Source of the DNA: Phenylobacterium sp. LH3H17
Lineage (GTDB): Bacteria > Pseudomonadota > Alphaproteobacteria > Caulobacterales > Caulobacteraceae
Assembly (NCBI RefSeq): GCF_024298925.1
Contig: NZ_CP101283.1
Coordinates: 1,865,001-1,929,000, forward strand
Length of the DNA: 64,000 nucleotides
Direction: 5' to 3'
Positions 10,905-19,830 of the stretch are shown in pieces; positions within the stretch are counted from its first letter, which is position 1; every line of letters starts with the position of its first letter. Position numbers and translations under genes: made by a program. The notes beneath the pieces are model-generated. The model was not told where the DNA came from and searched no databases. It saw only the letters and a list, made by a program, of their open reading frames with translations.

Positions 10905-11009
10905 GGTGCGCTTCCGCGAAAGGGCGCGAAAGACGTGCCGGCCTTCCCACTTGGGATTCTGGGCCGGGGCGCCGTTCGCGCTTCTCTGCGTGACCAGGAG
11001 AATCTACGC

Positions 11010-11378
11010 GTGGCCCGTATCGCTGGCGTCAACATTCCGACTAACAAGCGCGTCGTTATCGCGCTGCAGTACATCCATGGCATCGGCCAGGCGAAAGCCG
11101 CCGAGATTGTCAGCAAGGTTGGCATCGAGGACGCGCGCCGCGTCAATCAGCTGACCGATGCGGAAGTCCTGCAAATCCGCGAGACCATCGACCGCGACTA
11201 TATGGTCGAGGGCGATCTGCGTCGCGACACCGCGGTCAACATCAAGCGCTTGATGGACCTGGCCTGCTATCGCGGCCTGCGTCACCGCAAGGGCCTGCCG
11301 GTCCGCGGCCAACGCACCCACACCAATGCTCGCACCCGCAAGGGCCCGGCCAAGCCGATCGCCGGCAAGAAGAAGTAA
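11010..11378 (+). CDS. rpsM: 30S ribosomal protein S13
   Basis: S13, 122 residues, from a GTG at 11010 that gives the invariant start (V/M)[25 protein letters not shown] lies about 9 nt upstream. In-frame codons reaching back to 10935 do not resemble S13. It also has [19 protein letters not shown] and the Arg-rich tail [21 protein letters not shown]13 forms bridges to the 50S and contacts S19. Confidence 0.96.
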   Translation: MARIAGVNIPTNKRVVIALQYIHGIGQAKAAEIVSKVGIEDARRVNQLTDAEVLQIRETIDRDYMVEGDLRRDTAVNIKRLMDLACYRGLRHRKGLPVRGQRTHTNARTRKGPAKPIAGKKK

Positions 11379-11391
11379 GAGAGCTTAGTCG

Positions 11392-11781
11392 ATGGCCAAG
11401 GAACCGACGCGCGTCAAACGTCGCGAGCGCAAGAACATCACCTCGGGCGTCGCCCACGTGAACGCCTCGTTCAACAACACGATGATCACCATCACCGACG
11501 CGCAGGGGAACACCATCTCGTGGTCCTCGGCCGGCATGATGGGTTTCAAGGGCTCCCGGAAGTCGACCCCGTACGCCGCCCAGATGGCGGCCGAGGACGC
11601 CGGCAAGAAGGCGGCCGAACACGGCGTCAAGACGCTGGAAGTGAACGTTTCGGGTCCGGGTTCGGGCCGTGAATCGGCGCTTCGCGCCCTGCAGTCGGTC
11701 GGCATGACGATCACCACCATCCGTGACGTGACCCCCATTCCGCACAACGGCTGCCGGCCGCCCAAGCGCCGGCGCGTCTGA
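11392..11781 (+). CDS. rpsK: 30S ribosomal protein S11
   Basis: S11, 129 residues, in the 30S platform by the Shine-Dalgarno/anti-Shine-Dalgarno duplex. The sequence contains [42 protein letters not shown] and the C-terminal [17 protein letters not shown], all near-invariant. It follows rpsM after 13 nt with GAGAG as a ribosome site. Confidence 0.97.
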   Translation: MAKEPTRVKRRERKNITSGVAHVNASFNNTMITITDAQGNTISWSSAGMMGFKGSRKSTPYAAQMAAEDAGKKAAEHGVKTLEVNVSGPGSGRESALRALQSVGMTITTIRDVTPIPHNGCRPPKRRRV

Positions 11782-11833
11782 GTACTTAAGTACGACACTC
11801 TCCCTGCGCCGGACCGCGATTTCGCGTCCGGCG
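11782..11833 (+). promoter_or_regulatory. Palindrome and hairpin in the rpoA leader
   Basis: Directly after the rpsK stop there is a perfect 12-bp palindrome GTACTTAAGTAC (11782-11793), then a long hairpin at 11807-11833 (CGCCGGAC...GTCCGGCG with an inner CGCG/CGCG part and one bulged base). There is no U-tract. The structure sits 28 nt before the GTG of rpoA and could tune rpoA expression against the ribosomal genes. The structure is seen in the sequence; the role is inferred. Confidence 0.45.
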
Positions 11834-11860
11834 ATCCTGCGTTTCGAGGGACATCTCTAC

Positions 11861-12877
11861 GTGATCGAAAGAAACTGGAACGAGCTCATCCGTCCGGAGA
11901 AGCCGTTGATCGAGACCGGAACCGACGCCAACCGCAAGGCGCGTCTGGTGGCCGAGCCCCTCGAGCGCGGCTTCGGCGTGACGCTGGGCAACAGCCTCCG
12001 CCGGGTTCTGCTTTCCTCGCTGCAAGGCGCGGCCGTGACCGCGGTGCAGATCGACGGCGTGGTGCACGAATTCTCCTCGCTTGAAGGCGTCCGCGAGGAC
12101 GTCGTCGACATCGTGCTCAACATCAAGCAACTGGCCCTGCGGATGCACTCCGAAGGCCCCAAGCGCATGACGCTGAAGGCCACGGGCCCCGGCGCCGTGA
12201 CCGCCGGCCAGATCGAAGTCCCCGCGGACATCGAGATCCTCAACCCCGACCACGTGCTCTGCACCCTGGACGACGGCGCCACCGTGCGCATGGAGTTCAC
12301 GGTCAACAACGGCAAGGGCTATGTCCCGGCCGAGCAGAACCGTCCGGAAGACGCCCCGATCGGCCTGATCGCCGTCGACAGCCTCTATTCCCCGGTCAAG
12401 CGCGTCGCCTATCGCGTCGAGCCCACCCGCCAGGGCCAGAGCCTCGACTACGACAAGCTGATCATGGAAGTCGAAACCAACGGCGCCATCTCGCCGGTGG
12501 ACGCGGTGGCCTACGCCGCGCGCATCCTGCAAGACCAGCTGCAGATCTTCATCACCTTCGAAGAGCCGAAGAAGAAGGTCGAAGGCGAGGCCAAGCCGGA
12601 ACTGCCGTTCAACCCGGCGCTGCTGAAGAAGGTCGACGAGCTCGAGCTCTCGGTCCGTTCGGCCAACTGCCTGAAGAACGACAACATCGTCTATATCGGC
12701 GACCTGATCCAAAAGACCGAAGCCGAGATGCTCCGCACCCCGAACTTCGGCCGCAAGTCGCTGAACGAGATCAAGGAAGTGCTCGCGGGCATGAACCTGC
12801 ATCTCGGCATGGACGTGCCGAATTGGCCGCCCGAGAACATCGAAGAGCTGGCCAAGAAGTTCGAAGACCAGATGTAA
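11861..12877 (+). CDS. rpoA: DNA-directed RNA polymerase subunit alpha
   Basis: RNA polymerase alpha, 338 residues, from a GTG at 11861 ([19 protein letters not shown]). The N-terminal assembly domain has [22 protein letters not shown] (about 32-53); the C-terminal domain that contacts activators and UP elements has [20 protein letters not shown] (about 250-269) and [21 protein letters not shown] weak GAGGG precedes the start. It lies between rpsK and rplQ as in most bacteria. Confidence 0.97.
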   Translation: MIERNWNELIRPEKPLIETGTDANRKARLVAEPLERGFGVTLGNSLRRVLLSSLQGAAVTAVQIDGVVHEFSSLEGVREDVVDIVLNIKQLALRMHSEGPKRMTLKATGPGAVTAGQIEVPADIEILNPDHVLCTLDDGATVRMEFTVNNGKGYVPAEQNRPEDAPIGLIAVDSLYSPVKRVAYRVEPTRQGQSLDYDKLIMEVETNGAISPVDAVAYAARILQDQLQIFITFEEPKKKVEGEAKPELPFNPALLKKVDELELSVRSANCLKNDNIVYIGDLIQKTEAEMLRTPNFGRKSLNEIKEVLAGMNLHLGMDVPNWPPENIEELAKKFEDQM

Positions 12878-12894
12878 AAGACCTCGCGCCGACT

Positions 12895-12916
12895 CCGGGC
12901 CGCTTCGGCGGTCCGG
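12895..12916 (+). other. UUCG-capped hairpin after rpoA
   Basis: CCGGGCCGC-TTCG-GCGGTCCGG: a 9-bp stem with one G-U pair closed by a UUCG tetraloop, 17 nt after the rpoA stop. No U-run follows, so it is more likely an mRNA stability or processing element between rpoA and rplQ than a terminator. The rest of the 175-nt gap (to 13052) shows no recognisable gene. Confidence 0.45.
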
Positions 12917-13052
12917 GCCCGATCAAGCCGCAACAGCGGTGGAGGGCCCCGGCGCTTCGTGTTGACCCAGGCGGGAGCGGGCTGGGACTGGATCAGGTAA
13001 GGCGCGTTCCCGATCGGGGCCGCCGGCGGGCCAACGGCCCAGGAGATATGAG

Positions 13053-13469
13053 ATGCGTCACGGCAAGTCCCACCGCAAACTGGGTCGTACGACCGCCCAC
13101 CGCACCGCGATGTTCGCCAACATGGCGGCGAGCCTGATCAAGCACGAGCAGATCGTGACCACCCTTCCCAAGGCGAAGGAGCTTCGGCCCATCGTCGAGA
13201 AGCTGGTGACGCTCGCCAAGCGCGGCGACCTGCACGCCCGCCGTCAGGCCATCAGCCACGTCCGTGACGTGGAACAGGTCGGCAAGCTCTTCGCCACCCT
13301 GGGCCCGCGCTACAAGGAACGTCAGGGCGGCTACATCCGGGTCCTGAAAGCCGGCTACCGCTACGGCGACAACGCGGCCCTGGCCGTGATCGAGTTCGTC
13401 GACCGCGATCCGTCGGAAAAGGGCAAGGACTCCGGTCCGGTCCAGGAGCTGGGCTTCGGCGACGAATAG
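13053..13469 (+). CDS. rplQ: 50S ribosomal protein L17
   Basis: L17, 138 residues, near the tunnel exit. It begins [29 protein letters not shown] and contains [20 protein letters not shown], both family signatures; the C-terminal part [29 protein letters not shown] is intact. It is the last gene of the ribosomal supercluster, followed 28 nt later by an intrinsic terminator. Confidence 0.97.
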   Translation: MRHGKSHRKLGRTTAHRTAMFANMAASLIKHEQIVTTLPKAKELRPIVEKLVTLAKRGDLHARRQAISHVRDVEQVGKLFATLGPRYKERQGGYIRVLKAGYRYGDNAALAVIEFVDRDPSEKGKDSGPVQELGFGDE

Positions 13470-13497
13470 TCCCAGGCTCGTCTCGAGAATTTCGAAA

Positions 13498-13525
13498 GCC
13501 CCGGACGGCGACGTCCGGGGCTTTT
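13498..13525 (+). terminator. Rho-independent terminator of the ribosomal supercluster
   Basis: A perfect 10-bp stem GCCCCGGACG/CGTCCGGGGC (13498-13507 and 13512-13521) with a GCGA (GNRA) tetraloop is followed by TTTTGCTTT. It lies 28 nt after the rplQ stop and marks the end of the ribosomal transcript. Confidence 0.88.
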
Positions 13526-13557
13526 GCTTTGCGGCCCTGGCCATCTCGGCAAGGCGC

Positions 13558-13587
13558 TTGACGATATAATTGCAGTATGCGTTAAAT
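13558..13587 (+). promoter_or_regulatory. Candidate promoter/operator of the VOC-ArsR operon
   Basis: TTGACG at 13558-13563 and TTAAAT at about 13582-13587 lie in a conspicuously A+T-rich patch that stands out from the surrounding GC-rich DNA. It is about 30 nt before the first VOC gene. ArsR-type repressors usually bind A+T-rich dyads over their own promoter, so this is the likely control site for the five-gene operon, but no clean palindrome is visible. Confidence 0.35.
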
Positions 13588-13614
13588 ATTGTCGGAAACG
13601 GCAAGGATAACGTC

Positions 13615-14085
13615 ATGGCTGAGAAAGCGGCGATCACCGCCACGGCCTTCTACAAGGACCCAATGGCGGCCCTGCATTGGCTGGAGCAGGCCTTCGGTTT
13701 CGAGACCGTCCTGCTGCTCACCGACGACGCCGGCCAGGTCGGCCACGCGGAGATGAGCTTCCGCGGCTGCAACATCGGGATCGGCGGGGAGTGGGAGCTG
13801 CCGGGCGGGATCAAGATGCGCAGCCCGCAGACGGCGGGCGCCTGCACTCAATTCATGTGGGTGGCGCTACCCCAGGGCCTCGACGACCATCACGCCCGCG
13901 CCCGGGAGGCCGGCGCGCGGATCATCCAGCCGCCCGAGGATCAGTTCTACGGCGCGCGGACCTATCGCGCGCTGGATCCGGAGGGCCATGTCTGGTGCTT
14001 TCGCCAAGAGGTGCGCGAAGTCTCCGCCGAAACCATGACGCAGATCACCGGCCTGAAGGTGCGCAATTCCCTGAAGGAGGCATGA
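13615..14085 (+). CDS. VOC-fold protein, first of three tandem paralogues
   Basis: A 156-residue protein of the vicinal-oxygen-chelate (glyoxalase/bleomycin resistance) superfamily, PhnB-like group. It has the signature DPMAALHWLEQAFGFE (about 15-30), a putative metal-ligand histidine in VGHAEMSF and the C-terminal RTYRALDPEGHVWCFRQ. The start at 13615 has AAGGA about 10 nt upstream; a TTG 45 nt earlier is less likely. It is first in an operon with two paralogues, an ArsR repressor and an SRPBCC protein. The substrate is unknown. Confidence 0.85.
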   Translation: MAEKAAITATAFYKDPMAALHWLEQAFGFETVLLLTDDAGQVGHAEMSFRGCNIGIGGEWELPGGIKMRSPQTAGACTQFMWVALPQGLDDHHARAREAGARIIQPPEDQFYGARTYRALDPEGHVWCFRQEVREVSAETMTQITGLKVRNSLKEA

Positions 14086-14087
14086 GC

Positions 14088-14531
14088 ATGGACGTTCCCA
14101 CCATCGGGCCCCTGCTGTGGTACCGCGACCCGCGCGCGGCGATCGCCTGGCTGGAACAGGCATTCGGCTTCGAGACCCGGATGATCGTCGATGACGGACA
14201 GGGCGGCGTGATCCACTCCGAGCTGCGCCTGGGCGACGGCTATATCATGGTGGTTGGCCCGCCCAAGGGCAGCGCGGTCAGCCCCGCGGCCTTCGGGGGC
14301 CGGTCGACCCAGTCGGTCCATGTGCAGCTCCAGGACGGGCTGGACGAGCGCTGCGAGATCGCGCGAGGCCTGGGCGCCAAGGTCGAACGCGAGCCCGCCG
14401 ACCAGCCCTATGGCGACCGGGTGTTCACCTGCCGCGACATCGAGGATCATCCCTGGTCGTTCGGCCAGACGCTCAAGGTCATGACGCCTGAGGAAATGTC
14501 CCAGGCCACCGGCCACCAGATCACCAGCTAG
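14088..14531 (+). CDS. VOC-fold protein, second paralogue
   Basis: A 147-residue VOC-fold protein similar to its neighbours (RDPRAAIAWLEQAFGFETRMIVDD, VIHSELRLGDGY, DRVFTCRDIEDHPWSFGQ). Two starts are possible: ATG 14082, overlapping the previous stop, and ATG 14088. I chose 14088 because AAGGAGG ends 7 nt before it, whereas it nearly abuts 14082. The final DPEGH of the family has become DIEDH here, so one of the usual acidic/histidine positions differs from the paralogues. No substrate can be assigned. Confidence 0.84.
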   Translation: MDVPTIGPLLWYRDPRAAIAWLEQAFGFETRMIVDDGQGGVIHSELRLGDGYIMVVGPPKGSAVSPAAFGGRSTQSVHVQLQDGLDERCEIARGLGAKVEREPADQPYGDRVFTCRDIEDHPWSFGQTLKVMTPEEMSQATGHQITS

Positions 14532-14542
14532 AGGAGAGACTC

Positions 14543-14986
14543 ATGGCCGGCTTCCGGTCCGCCCTGTTCTACCAGGATCCCAAGGCCGCCCTGAAGTGGT
14601 TGGAAGAGGCCTTCGGATTCGAGCTTTCCATGCTGCTGGAGGATGCCGAGGGCAATGTCGCACACTCGCAGATGACCTTTGGCGACGACTACGTGATGAT
14701 CGGCCAGGAGTGGAGCGACGACCACAAGAGCCCCAGATCGGTCGGCGGCAAGAACACCCAGACCGTCAGCATCCAGATCGACACCGACATCGAGGCCCAT
14801 TTCGCCCGCGCCAAGGCGGCGGGCGCGGTGATCGACGCCGAACCCGCGACCCAGTTCTATGGCGATCGCACCTATCGTTGCCGCGACCCCGAGGGCCACA
14901 TCTGGAGCGTCTCCCAGACCGTCGCGGTGGTCAGCCGCGAAGAGGCCGAGGCCGCCAGCGGCCTGAAGATCACCGGCTGGATATGA
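14543..14986 (+). CDS. VOC-fold protein, third paralogue
   Basis: A 147-residue VOC-fold protein. Motifs are QDPKAALKWLEEAFGFELSML (about 11-31), VAHSQMTFGDDYVMIG and RTYRCRDPEGHIWSVSQ. GAGGAGAG precedes the ATG. Its stop overlaps the ATG of the arsR gene (ATATGA), so repressor synthesis is probably coupled to it. Three such genes in a row indicate local duplication and divergence. Confidence 0.85.
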   Translation: MAGFRSALFYQDPKAALKWLEEAFGFELSMLLEDAEGNVAHSQMTFGDDYVMIGQEWSDDHKSPRSVGGKNTQTVSIQIDTDIEAHFARAKAAGAVIDAEPATQFYGDRTYRCRDPEGHIWSVSQTVAVVSREEAEAASGLKITGWI

Positions 14987-15318
14987 GCGCCGCCCCCGCT
15001 CACCTGGACCGGACCCTGGCGGCGCTGGCCGACCCCAACCGCCGACGGGTGGTCGACCTGCTGGCCAGGCGTCCGCGCCAGGCCGGTGAGCTGGCTCGCG
15101 AGCTGGGCCTCGCGCCGCCGGCCATGAGCCGTCATCTGCGCACCCTGCGCGAGAGCGGTCTGGTCGAGGAAAGCCATCCCGAGTTCGATGCGCGGGTGCG
15201 CATCTATGCCCTGAGGCCGCAACCCATGGTCCACCTGCTGCGCTGGCTGGAGGAGAGCGAAAGGCTGTGGACGGAGCAGCTCGCCGCCTTCAAGGCCCAT
15301 GTCGAGCGTGACGCGTGA
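14983..15318 (+). CDS. ArsR-family transcriptional repressor
   Basis: A 111-residue winged-helix regulator. The HTH region is ADPNRRRVVDLLARRPRQAGELARELGLAPPAMSRHLRTLRESGLVEE (about 17-64), typical of the SdpR-like ArsR subgroup that lacks metal-binding cysteines; none are present here. Pairing of such a repressor with VOC and SRPBCC proteins is common, and it probably autoregulates the operon. The start overlaps the preceding gene and the end overlaps the next (GTGA). Confidence 0.88.
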   Translation: MSAAPAHLDRTLAALADPNRRRVVDLLARRPRQAGELARELGLAPPAMSRHLRTLRESGLVEESHPEFDARVRIYALRPQPMVHLLRWLEESERLWTEQLAAFKAHVERDA

Positions 15319-15779
15319 CATCGAAGGTCTTCGTCTCGCTTCGGGTCAAGGCGACGCCGGAACGCGCCTTCGCCGCCTTCGTCGAGGAGATCGGCGCCTG
15401 GTGGCGGCCCAACGGCCTGTTCCAGACCACGCCGCGCGCGCCCGGCCTGCTGGCCTTCGAGCCGGGGCAGGGCGGTCGGCTGACCGAGACCCTGGCAAGT
15501 GGGAAGGTGTTCGAGATCGGCAGGATCACGGCATGGGAGCCGCCCGTACGACTGCAATTCACCTGGCGGCAGGCGAACTTCCCGCTGGAACTTCACACAG
15601 AGGTCGAGGTGCGCTTTGAGGCGGTCGGGGCGGAAACGCGGGTCTGCGTCGAGCATCGCGGCTTCGACCAGGTGCCCGAGGGCGCGGCCCGCCACGGCTT
15701 CCCCAACGAGGCCCTGCTGATGCGGCTGGCCGAGTGGTGGCAGGTTCTGCTCGTCTCCTATCGCGACAGGTCGGCGTAA
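15315..15779 (+). CDS. SRPBCC/AHSA1-like domain protein
   Basis: A 154-residue START-like protein of the SRPBCC superfamily (KVFVSLRVKATPERAFAAFVEEIGAWWRP near the N-terminus; GRITAWEPPVRLQFTWR; terminal LMRLAEWWQVLLVSYRD). These proteins form a hydrophobic ligand cavity. It starts at a GTG overlapping the ArsR stop. The constant partnership with ArsR and VOC genes suggests a small-molecule sensing or detoxification role, but the ligand is unknown. Confidence 0.83.
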   Translation: MTSKVFVSLRVKATPERAFAAFVEEIGAWWRPNGLFQTTPRAPGLLAFEPGQGGRLTETLASGKVFEIGRITAWEPPVRLQFTWRQANFPLELHTEVEVRFEAVGAETRVCVEHRGFDQVPEGAARHGFPNEALLMRLAEWWQVLLVSYRDRSA

Positions 15780-15831
15780 CCACGTTGCGTCAGTTCTTGC
15801 TTTGTTTCAGAGTGTCGCCGGGAGAGAAGCC

Positions 15832-17088
15832 ATGTCCGACCAGCCCGTAGAGCCCGCCGGCCGTCAATGGACGCACGCCTTCCGCTTCATCTTCATCGCC
15901 GCGGTTATCAACGCCGTGTCGTTCGGCATCATGATCCCGGTTCTGCCGAACCTGATCAAGGAATTCACCGGCGGCGACACGGCCGCGGCCTCCGAGTGGA
16001 ACGTGGTCTTCGCCACGGTCTGGGGCCTGATGCAGCTGTTCTGCGGCCCGATCCTGGGCATGCTGTCCGACCGTTTCGGACGCCGGCCGATCCTGCTGAT
16101 CTCGCTCGCCGGCCTGGCGATCGACTTCCTGTTTATGGCGCTCGCGCCGACCCTGGCCTGGCTGTTCGTGGGCCGGGTGATCAACGGCCTTACCGCGGCC
16201 AGCTTCTCCACCGCCAACGCCTATGTGGCCGACGTCACCCCGCCCGACCAGCGGGCCAAGGCCTTCGGCTGGATGGGTTCGGCCTTCTCCTTTGGCTTCT
16301 TGGTCGGCCCGGCCCTTGGCGGATTCCTGGGCGATATCGATCTGCGCCTGCCGTTCTTCGTCGCCGCGGGGCTGACGGCGATCAACTGGCTGTACGGCTT
16401 CTTCGTTCTGCCAGAGTCGCTGCCGGTCGAGCGCCGGGTGGCCAAGTTCGACTGGCGGCGCGCCAATCCCGTTGGCTCGCTGGTCTTCCTGCGTTCGCAC
16501 CGCGACCTGCTGGGGTTGGCCAGCATCGGCTTCCTGTTCCAGCTCGCCCACACCGTCCTGCCGTCGATCTTCGTGCTCTATACGGGCTATCGCTACGGCT
16601 GGACCCCGGGCTTCATGGGCCTGACCATGATGGGCACCGGCCTGGCCGGCGTCCTCGTCCAGATGCTGCTGATCGGCCCCGTGGTGGCCAGGATCGGCGA
16701 GCGCGGAGCCCTGCTCCTGGGGGCCATGGCCGGCGCGATCGGTTTCGCCATCTACGGTTTCGCGCCCAATGGCTGGGTTTACATCGCCGGGATCCCGGTC
16801 TTCGCTCTGATGAACTTCCTGCAGCCGGGCCTTCAGGGGCTGATGACGCGGCGGGTCGGGCCTTCGGCCCAGGGCCAGCTGCAGGGCGCCAACCAGAGCC
16901 TGCAGGGGATCGCCTCGGTGATAGGCCCCATCGTGTTCGGCCTGACCTTCGCCTGGTCGATCCGCCACTCCGGGGTGATGCATCAGCCGGGCCTGGCCAT
17001 CTATCTGGCGAGCAGTCTGCTGGTCCTGGCCTTCCTTCTGGCGCTCAAGATGGGGCGGGCGCCCGAGACCGTCCGCGCCCCGGCCTGA
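15832..17088 (+). CDS. MFS transporter, TetA-like drug/proton antiporter
   Basis: A 418-residue major-facilitator protein with about 12 transmembrane segments. Motif [14 protein letters not shown] (76-88), follows TM2, and the 14-TM class signatures are absent. [15 protein letters not shown] (about 31-45) and the [10 protein letters not shown] stretch after TM5 match the DHA1/Tet class of exporters. The start ATG at 15832 has GGGAGAG just upstream. A monocistronic exporter is likely; the substrate cannot be read from sequence. Confidence 0.87.
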   Translation: MSDQPVEPAGRQWTHAFRFIFIAAVINAVSFGIMIPVLPNLIKEFTGGDTAAASEWNVVFATVWGLMQLFCGPILGMLSDRFGRRPILLISLAGLAIDFLFMALAPTLAWLFVGRVINGLTAASFSTANAYVADVTPPDQRAKAFGWMGSAFSFGFLVGPALGGFLGDIDLRLPFFVAAGLTAINWLYGFFVLPESLPVERRVAKFDWRRANPVGSLVFLRSHRDLLGLASIGFLFQLAHTVLPSIFVLYTGYRYGWTPGFMGLTMMGTGLAGVLVQMLLIGPVVARIGERGALLLGAMAGAIGFAIYGFAPNGWVYIAGIPVFALMNFLQPGLQGLMTRRVGPSAQGQLQGANQSLQGIASVIGPIVFGLTFAWSIRHSGVMHQPGLAIYLASSLLVLAFLLALKMGRAPETVRAPA

Positions 17089-17177
17089 GGTTGCTCCGCA
17101 GCTACATTTGCGCCACGGGCTTGCGCGTCCTGGCCGGCTGCTGAGAGGGTCGACGCCATCCACCGGAAGATGGCGAC

Positions 17178-18083
17178 ATGTCGAAGTTTCCCCGCGGCCT
17201 AGGCCGCGCGATCATGGCCTTGGCGGCGTCCTGCACGCTCACCACGGCCGCGGCGGCCGACGAACGCATGCTGCCGGTGACGCCCGAGGTCAGCCTGCGG
17301 GTCATCGACGAGGGGCCGCGGAACGCCAGGCCGCCTGTGGTGCTGATCACCGGCTGGGGCTTCACCGCCGACATCTGGCGCGACCAGGCGCAGCGTTTGG
17401 CCAGGACCCGGCGGGTGGTTTCCTTTGATCCGCGCTCCCAGGGCCGTTCCACCGTCACGGCCCAGGGCATGACGCCCAGCCAGCGCGCCCGTGACCTGGA
17501 CGCGCTGCTGACCCAGCTCGGCCTCGAAGAGGTCTATCTGGTGGGCTGGTCTCAGGGGGTGCAGGACGTGGCGGCCTATGTGGACGGCTTCGGCACGCGG
17601 AAGCTGGCCGGCGCCGTGCTGGTGGATGCGGCGGTCTCGTCGGGCTCGGGGGCGGTCCTGAGCGATCCCCAGACGGCGGCCCGGACGCTGCGCCTGCTCA
17701 GCATCTACGCCGCCCAGCCGGAGGCCTACGCCCGCGGCATGTTGGGGGCGATCATCAGCCGCCCGCTCGACAAGGCGCAGACCGATCGTCTGGCGGCCGA
17801 TATCGCCGCCGTCCCCACCGCCATCGGCTCCGCCGCCCTGGTCGCCGACCTCTACGGCGCCGACCTGACACCGGCGCTCAAGAAGCTGGACCGGCCGACC
17901 CTGATCGTCGCCTCGGCCTCATCGCCGGAGCTGCAGGCCCAGCGCGACGGACTCAAACTCCTGCCGGATGGCCGGATCGAGGTGGTGGAGAACGCCGCCC
18001 ACACGGTGTTCATCGACCAGCCGGATCGCTTCGCGCAAATCTTGGAGCGGTTCCTGGCGGACGCCGACGCGGCCACGTCGTAG
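17178..18083 (+). CDS. Exported alpha/beta hydrolase
   Basis: A 301-residue alpha/beta-hydrolase-fold protein with an N-terminal Sec signal (hydrophobic GRAIMALAASCTLTTAAAA, cleavage near residue 27). The oxyanion region is LITGWGFTADIWRDQ (about 56-70), the nucleophile elbow is GWSQG with Ser 125, and the C-terminal NAAHTVFIDQPDRF carries the catalytic His. It is probably a periplasmic esterase or related hydrolase; the substrate is unknown. Confidence 0.85.
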   Translation: MSKFPRGLGRAIMALAASCTLTTAAAADERMLPVTPEVSLRVIDEGPRNARPPVVLITGWGFTADIWRDQAQRLARTRRVVSFDPRSQGRSTVTAQGMTPSQRARDLDALLTQLGLEEVYLVGWSQGVQDVAAYVDGFGTRKLAGAVLVDAAVSSGSGAVLSDPQTAARTLRLLSIYAAQPEAYARGMLGAIISRPLDKAQTDRLAADIAAVPTAIGSAALVADLYGADLTPALKKLDRPTLIVASASSPELQAQRDGLKLLPDGRIEVVENAAHTVFIDQPDRFAQILERFLADADAATS

Positions 18084-18197
18084 GCGGGCCTGAATCGCGC
18101 CTGAGGTTCCCTCAAGGCGGCCGCGCGCCTACATCGGGCCATCATTGCGCCCGAAAACTCCGTCAAGGCCGGGCGACCTAGACTGTCTGGAGACCGC

Positions 18198-19616
18198 ATG
18201 CGCGCCTACCGCGTCCTGATCCCCGTCCTGGCCCTCCTCGCGGCCTGCTCGGACCCCGTGGCCAAGTCGACCGCCCAGGTTCCACCCCTGGCCCAGCCGA
18301 CCCGCGCGGCGCCGGGCGACGCCCTGACCATGAAGTCGTCCTTCGCTCCCGTGGTGAAGCGCGCCGCGCCCGCCGTGGTGAACATCTCGTCCAAGCGGCT
18401 GGTCCGCCAACGAGCCGACCCGTTCTGGGAGATGTTCGGCATGGGCGCGCCGCGCGAACGTATCCAAGGTTCGCTGGGTTCGGGCGTCATCGTCCGCGCC
18501 GACGGCGTGATCGTCACCAACAACCATGTGGTGGAAGGCGGCCAGGAGATCACCGTGGCGCTGGCCGACCGCCGGGAATTCACCGCCCGGGTGCTGCTGG
18601 CCGACCCGCGCACCGACCTGGCCATCCTGAAGATCGACGTAGGCAATGAGCGTCTGCCCGTCCTGGCCATCGACGACAGCGGCGAGGCCCAGGTCGGCGA
18701 CCTGGTGCTGGCCATCGGCGATCCCTTCGGCGTCGGCCAGACCGTGACCAACGGCATCATCTCGGCGCTCAATCGCACCACCGATCCCAATGGCGACACG
18801 GCCAACGCCTATATCCAGACCGACGCGGCGATCAATCCGGGCAATTCCGGCGGCGCCCTGGTCGACATGGACGGCGACCTGATCGGGGTGAACAGCTTCA
18901 TCCTCTCACGCTCCGGCACCTCGTCCGGCGTTGGCTTCGCCGTGCCGGCGGCCATCGTGCGCCGGGTGGTTGAGACCGCGGCCGGCGGCGGTGTGGCGGT
19001 GATCCGCCCCTGGCTGGGCGCGCGCACCCAGACCGTGACCGGCGAAATCGCCCGCAGCATGGGGCTTTCCACGCCCCAGGGCGCGCTGGTGGCCGACATC
19101 TGGCCGAACGGACCCGCGGCCCGCGCCGGCCTGCGCCAGGGTGATGTGATCGTCTCGGTGGACGGCCGCCCGGCGGTGGACGCCGCGGCGGTGTCCTACG
19201 CGGTGTCGTCGCGCCGTCCCGGCGACAGCCTGAAACTCGGCGTGCGGCGGGGAGCACGGGAGGAAATCCTGACACTGCGGGCCGAGGCGCCGCCCGCCAC
19301 CCCCGCCAAGGACCAGCAGCTGATCTCCGGCCGCAATCCGTTCGACGGCGCCACGGTGGTGAACCTGTCGCCGGCGGTGGCCGGCGAGCTGGGCCTCGAT
19401 CCGTTCCTGGGTCGCGGCGTGCTGGTGACCAATATCAGCCGTGGCTTTGCGATGAACGCCGGCCTGCGACCTGGCGACCTGGTCAAGAAGATCAATGGGC
19501 GCGAGGTGGGCACCGTGCGCGAGATGATGGGCGTCCTCAACACCGGCGCGGGCAACCAGTGGCAGGTGACCATCGAGCGCGGCGGCCAGGAGATCACGGG
19601 CAATTTCCGGACCTAG
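18198..19616 (+). CDS. Periplasmic serine protease, HtrA/DegP family
   Basis: A 472-residue trypsin-like HtrA protease with two C-terminal PDZ domains (about 260-350 and 380-465), matching the Do/DegP architecture. The catalytic triad is visible as His110 (TNNHVVEGG), Asp140 (DPRTDLAIL) and Ser217 (NPGNSGGAL). The N-terminus MRAYRVLIPVLALLAAC has a lipobox-like LAAC, so it may be a membrane-anchored lipoprotein. Expected role is folding quality control in the envelope. The next gene is separated by a repeat that starts 7 nt after its stop. Confidence 0.93.
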   Translation: MRAYRVLIPVLALLAACSDPVAKSTAQVPPLAQPTRAAPGDALTMKSSFAPVVKRAAPAVVNISSKRLVRQRADPFWEMFGMGAPRERIQGSLGSGVIVRADGVIVTNNHVVEGGQEITVALADRREFTARVLLADPRTDLAILKIDVGNERLPVLAIDDSGEAQVGDLVLAIGDPFGVGQTVTNGIISALNRTTDPNGDTANAYIQTDAAINPGNSGGALVDMDGDLIGVNSFILSRSGTSSGVGFAVPAAIVRRVVETAAGGGVAVIRPWLGARTQTVTGEIARSMGLSTPQGALVADIWPNGPAARAGLRQGDVIVSVDGRPAVDAAAVSYAVSSRRPGDSLKLGVRRGAREEILTLRAEAPPATPAKDQQLISGRNPFDGATVVNLSPAVAGELGLDPFLGRGVLVTNISRGFAMNAGLRPGDLVKKINGREVGTVREMMGVLNTGAGNQWQVTIERGGQEITGNFRT

Positions 19617-19623
19617 GCGCCCC

Positions 19624-19770
19624 AGATCCTCCCCCAGCGCGTAGCGCGTATGGGGGAGGTGGCGCGTCGCCTCTTCGCGACGTGACGGAGGGGGCTGAAG
19701 CCCGCAAGCAAGAGTCAAAGTCCCCCTCAGTCAGCTTCGCTGACAGCTCCCCCAGAGGGGGAGCAACTTG
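19624..19770 (+). repeat. Interspersed structured repeat, copy 1
   Basis: First of three related elements of about 140 bp (others at 40412 and 60526). Shared architecture in order: AGATCCTCCCC...GGGGGAGG hairpin, a variable GC stem, GGAGGGGG, TCAAAGTCCCCCTCAGTC, a short CAGC/GCTG-type hairpin (GTCAGC-TTC-GCTGAC here) and a terminal GCTCCCC...GGGGAGC hairpin. It starts 7 nt after the HtrA stop in the same orientation and fills most of the gap to rarA. It has no coding capacity. Confidence 0.85.
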
Positions 19771-19830
19771 AACGGCTGCGTCGGTCGGAATGCGTTCACG
19801 GCCGGCGGCGGCTTTTGCTAGAACAGCCTC

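Noticed and set aside
19624..19770. Repeat copy 1 as a simple intrinsic terminator
   Set aside because: It has several hairpins but no U-tract, is over 140 bp and recurs elsewhere with conserved internal words, so it is better treated as an interspersed element.
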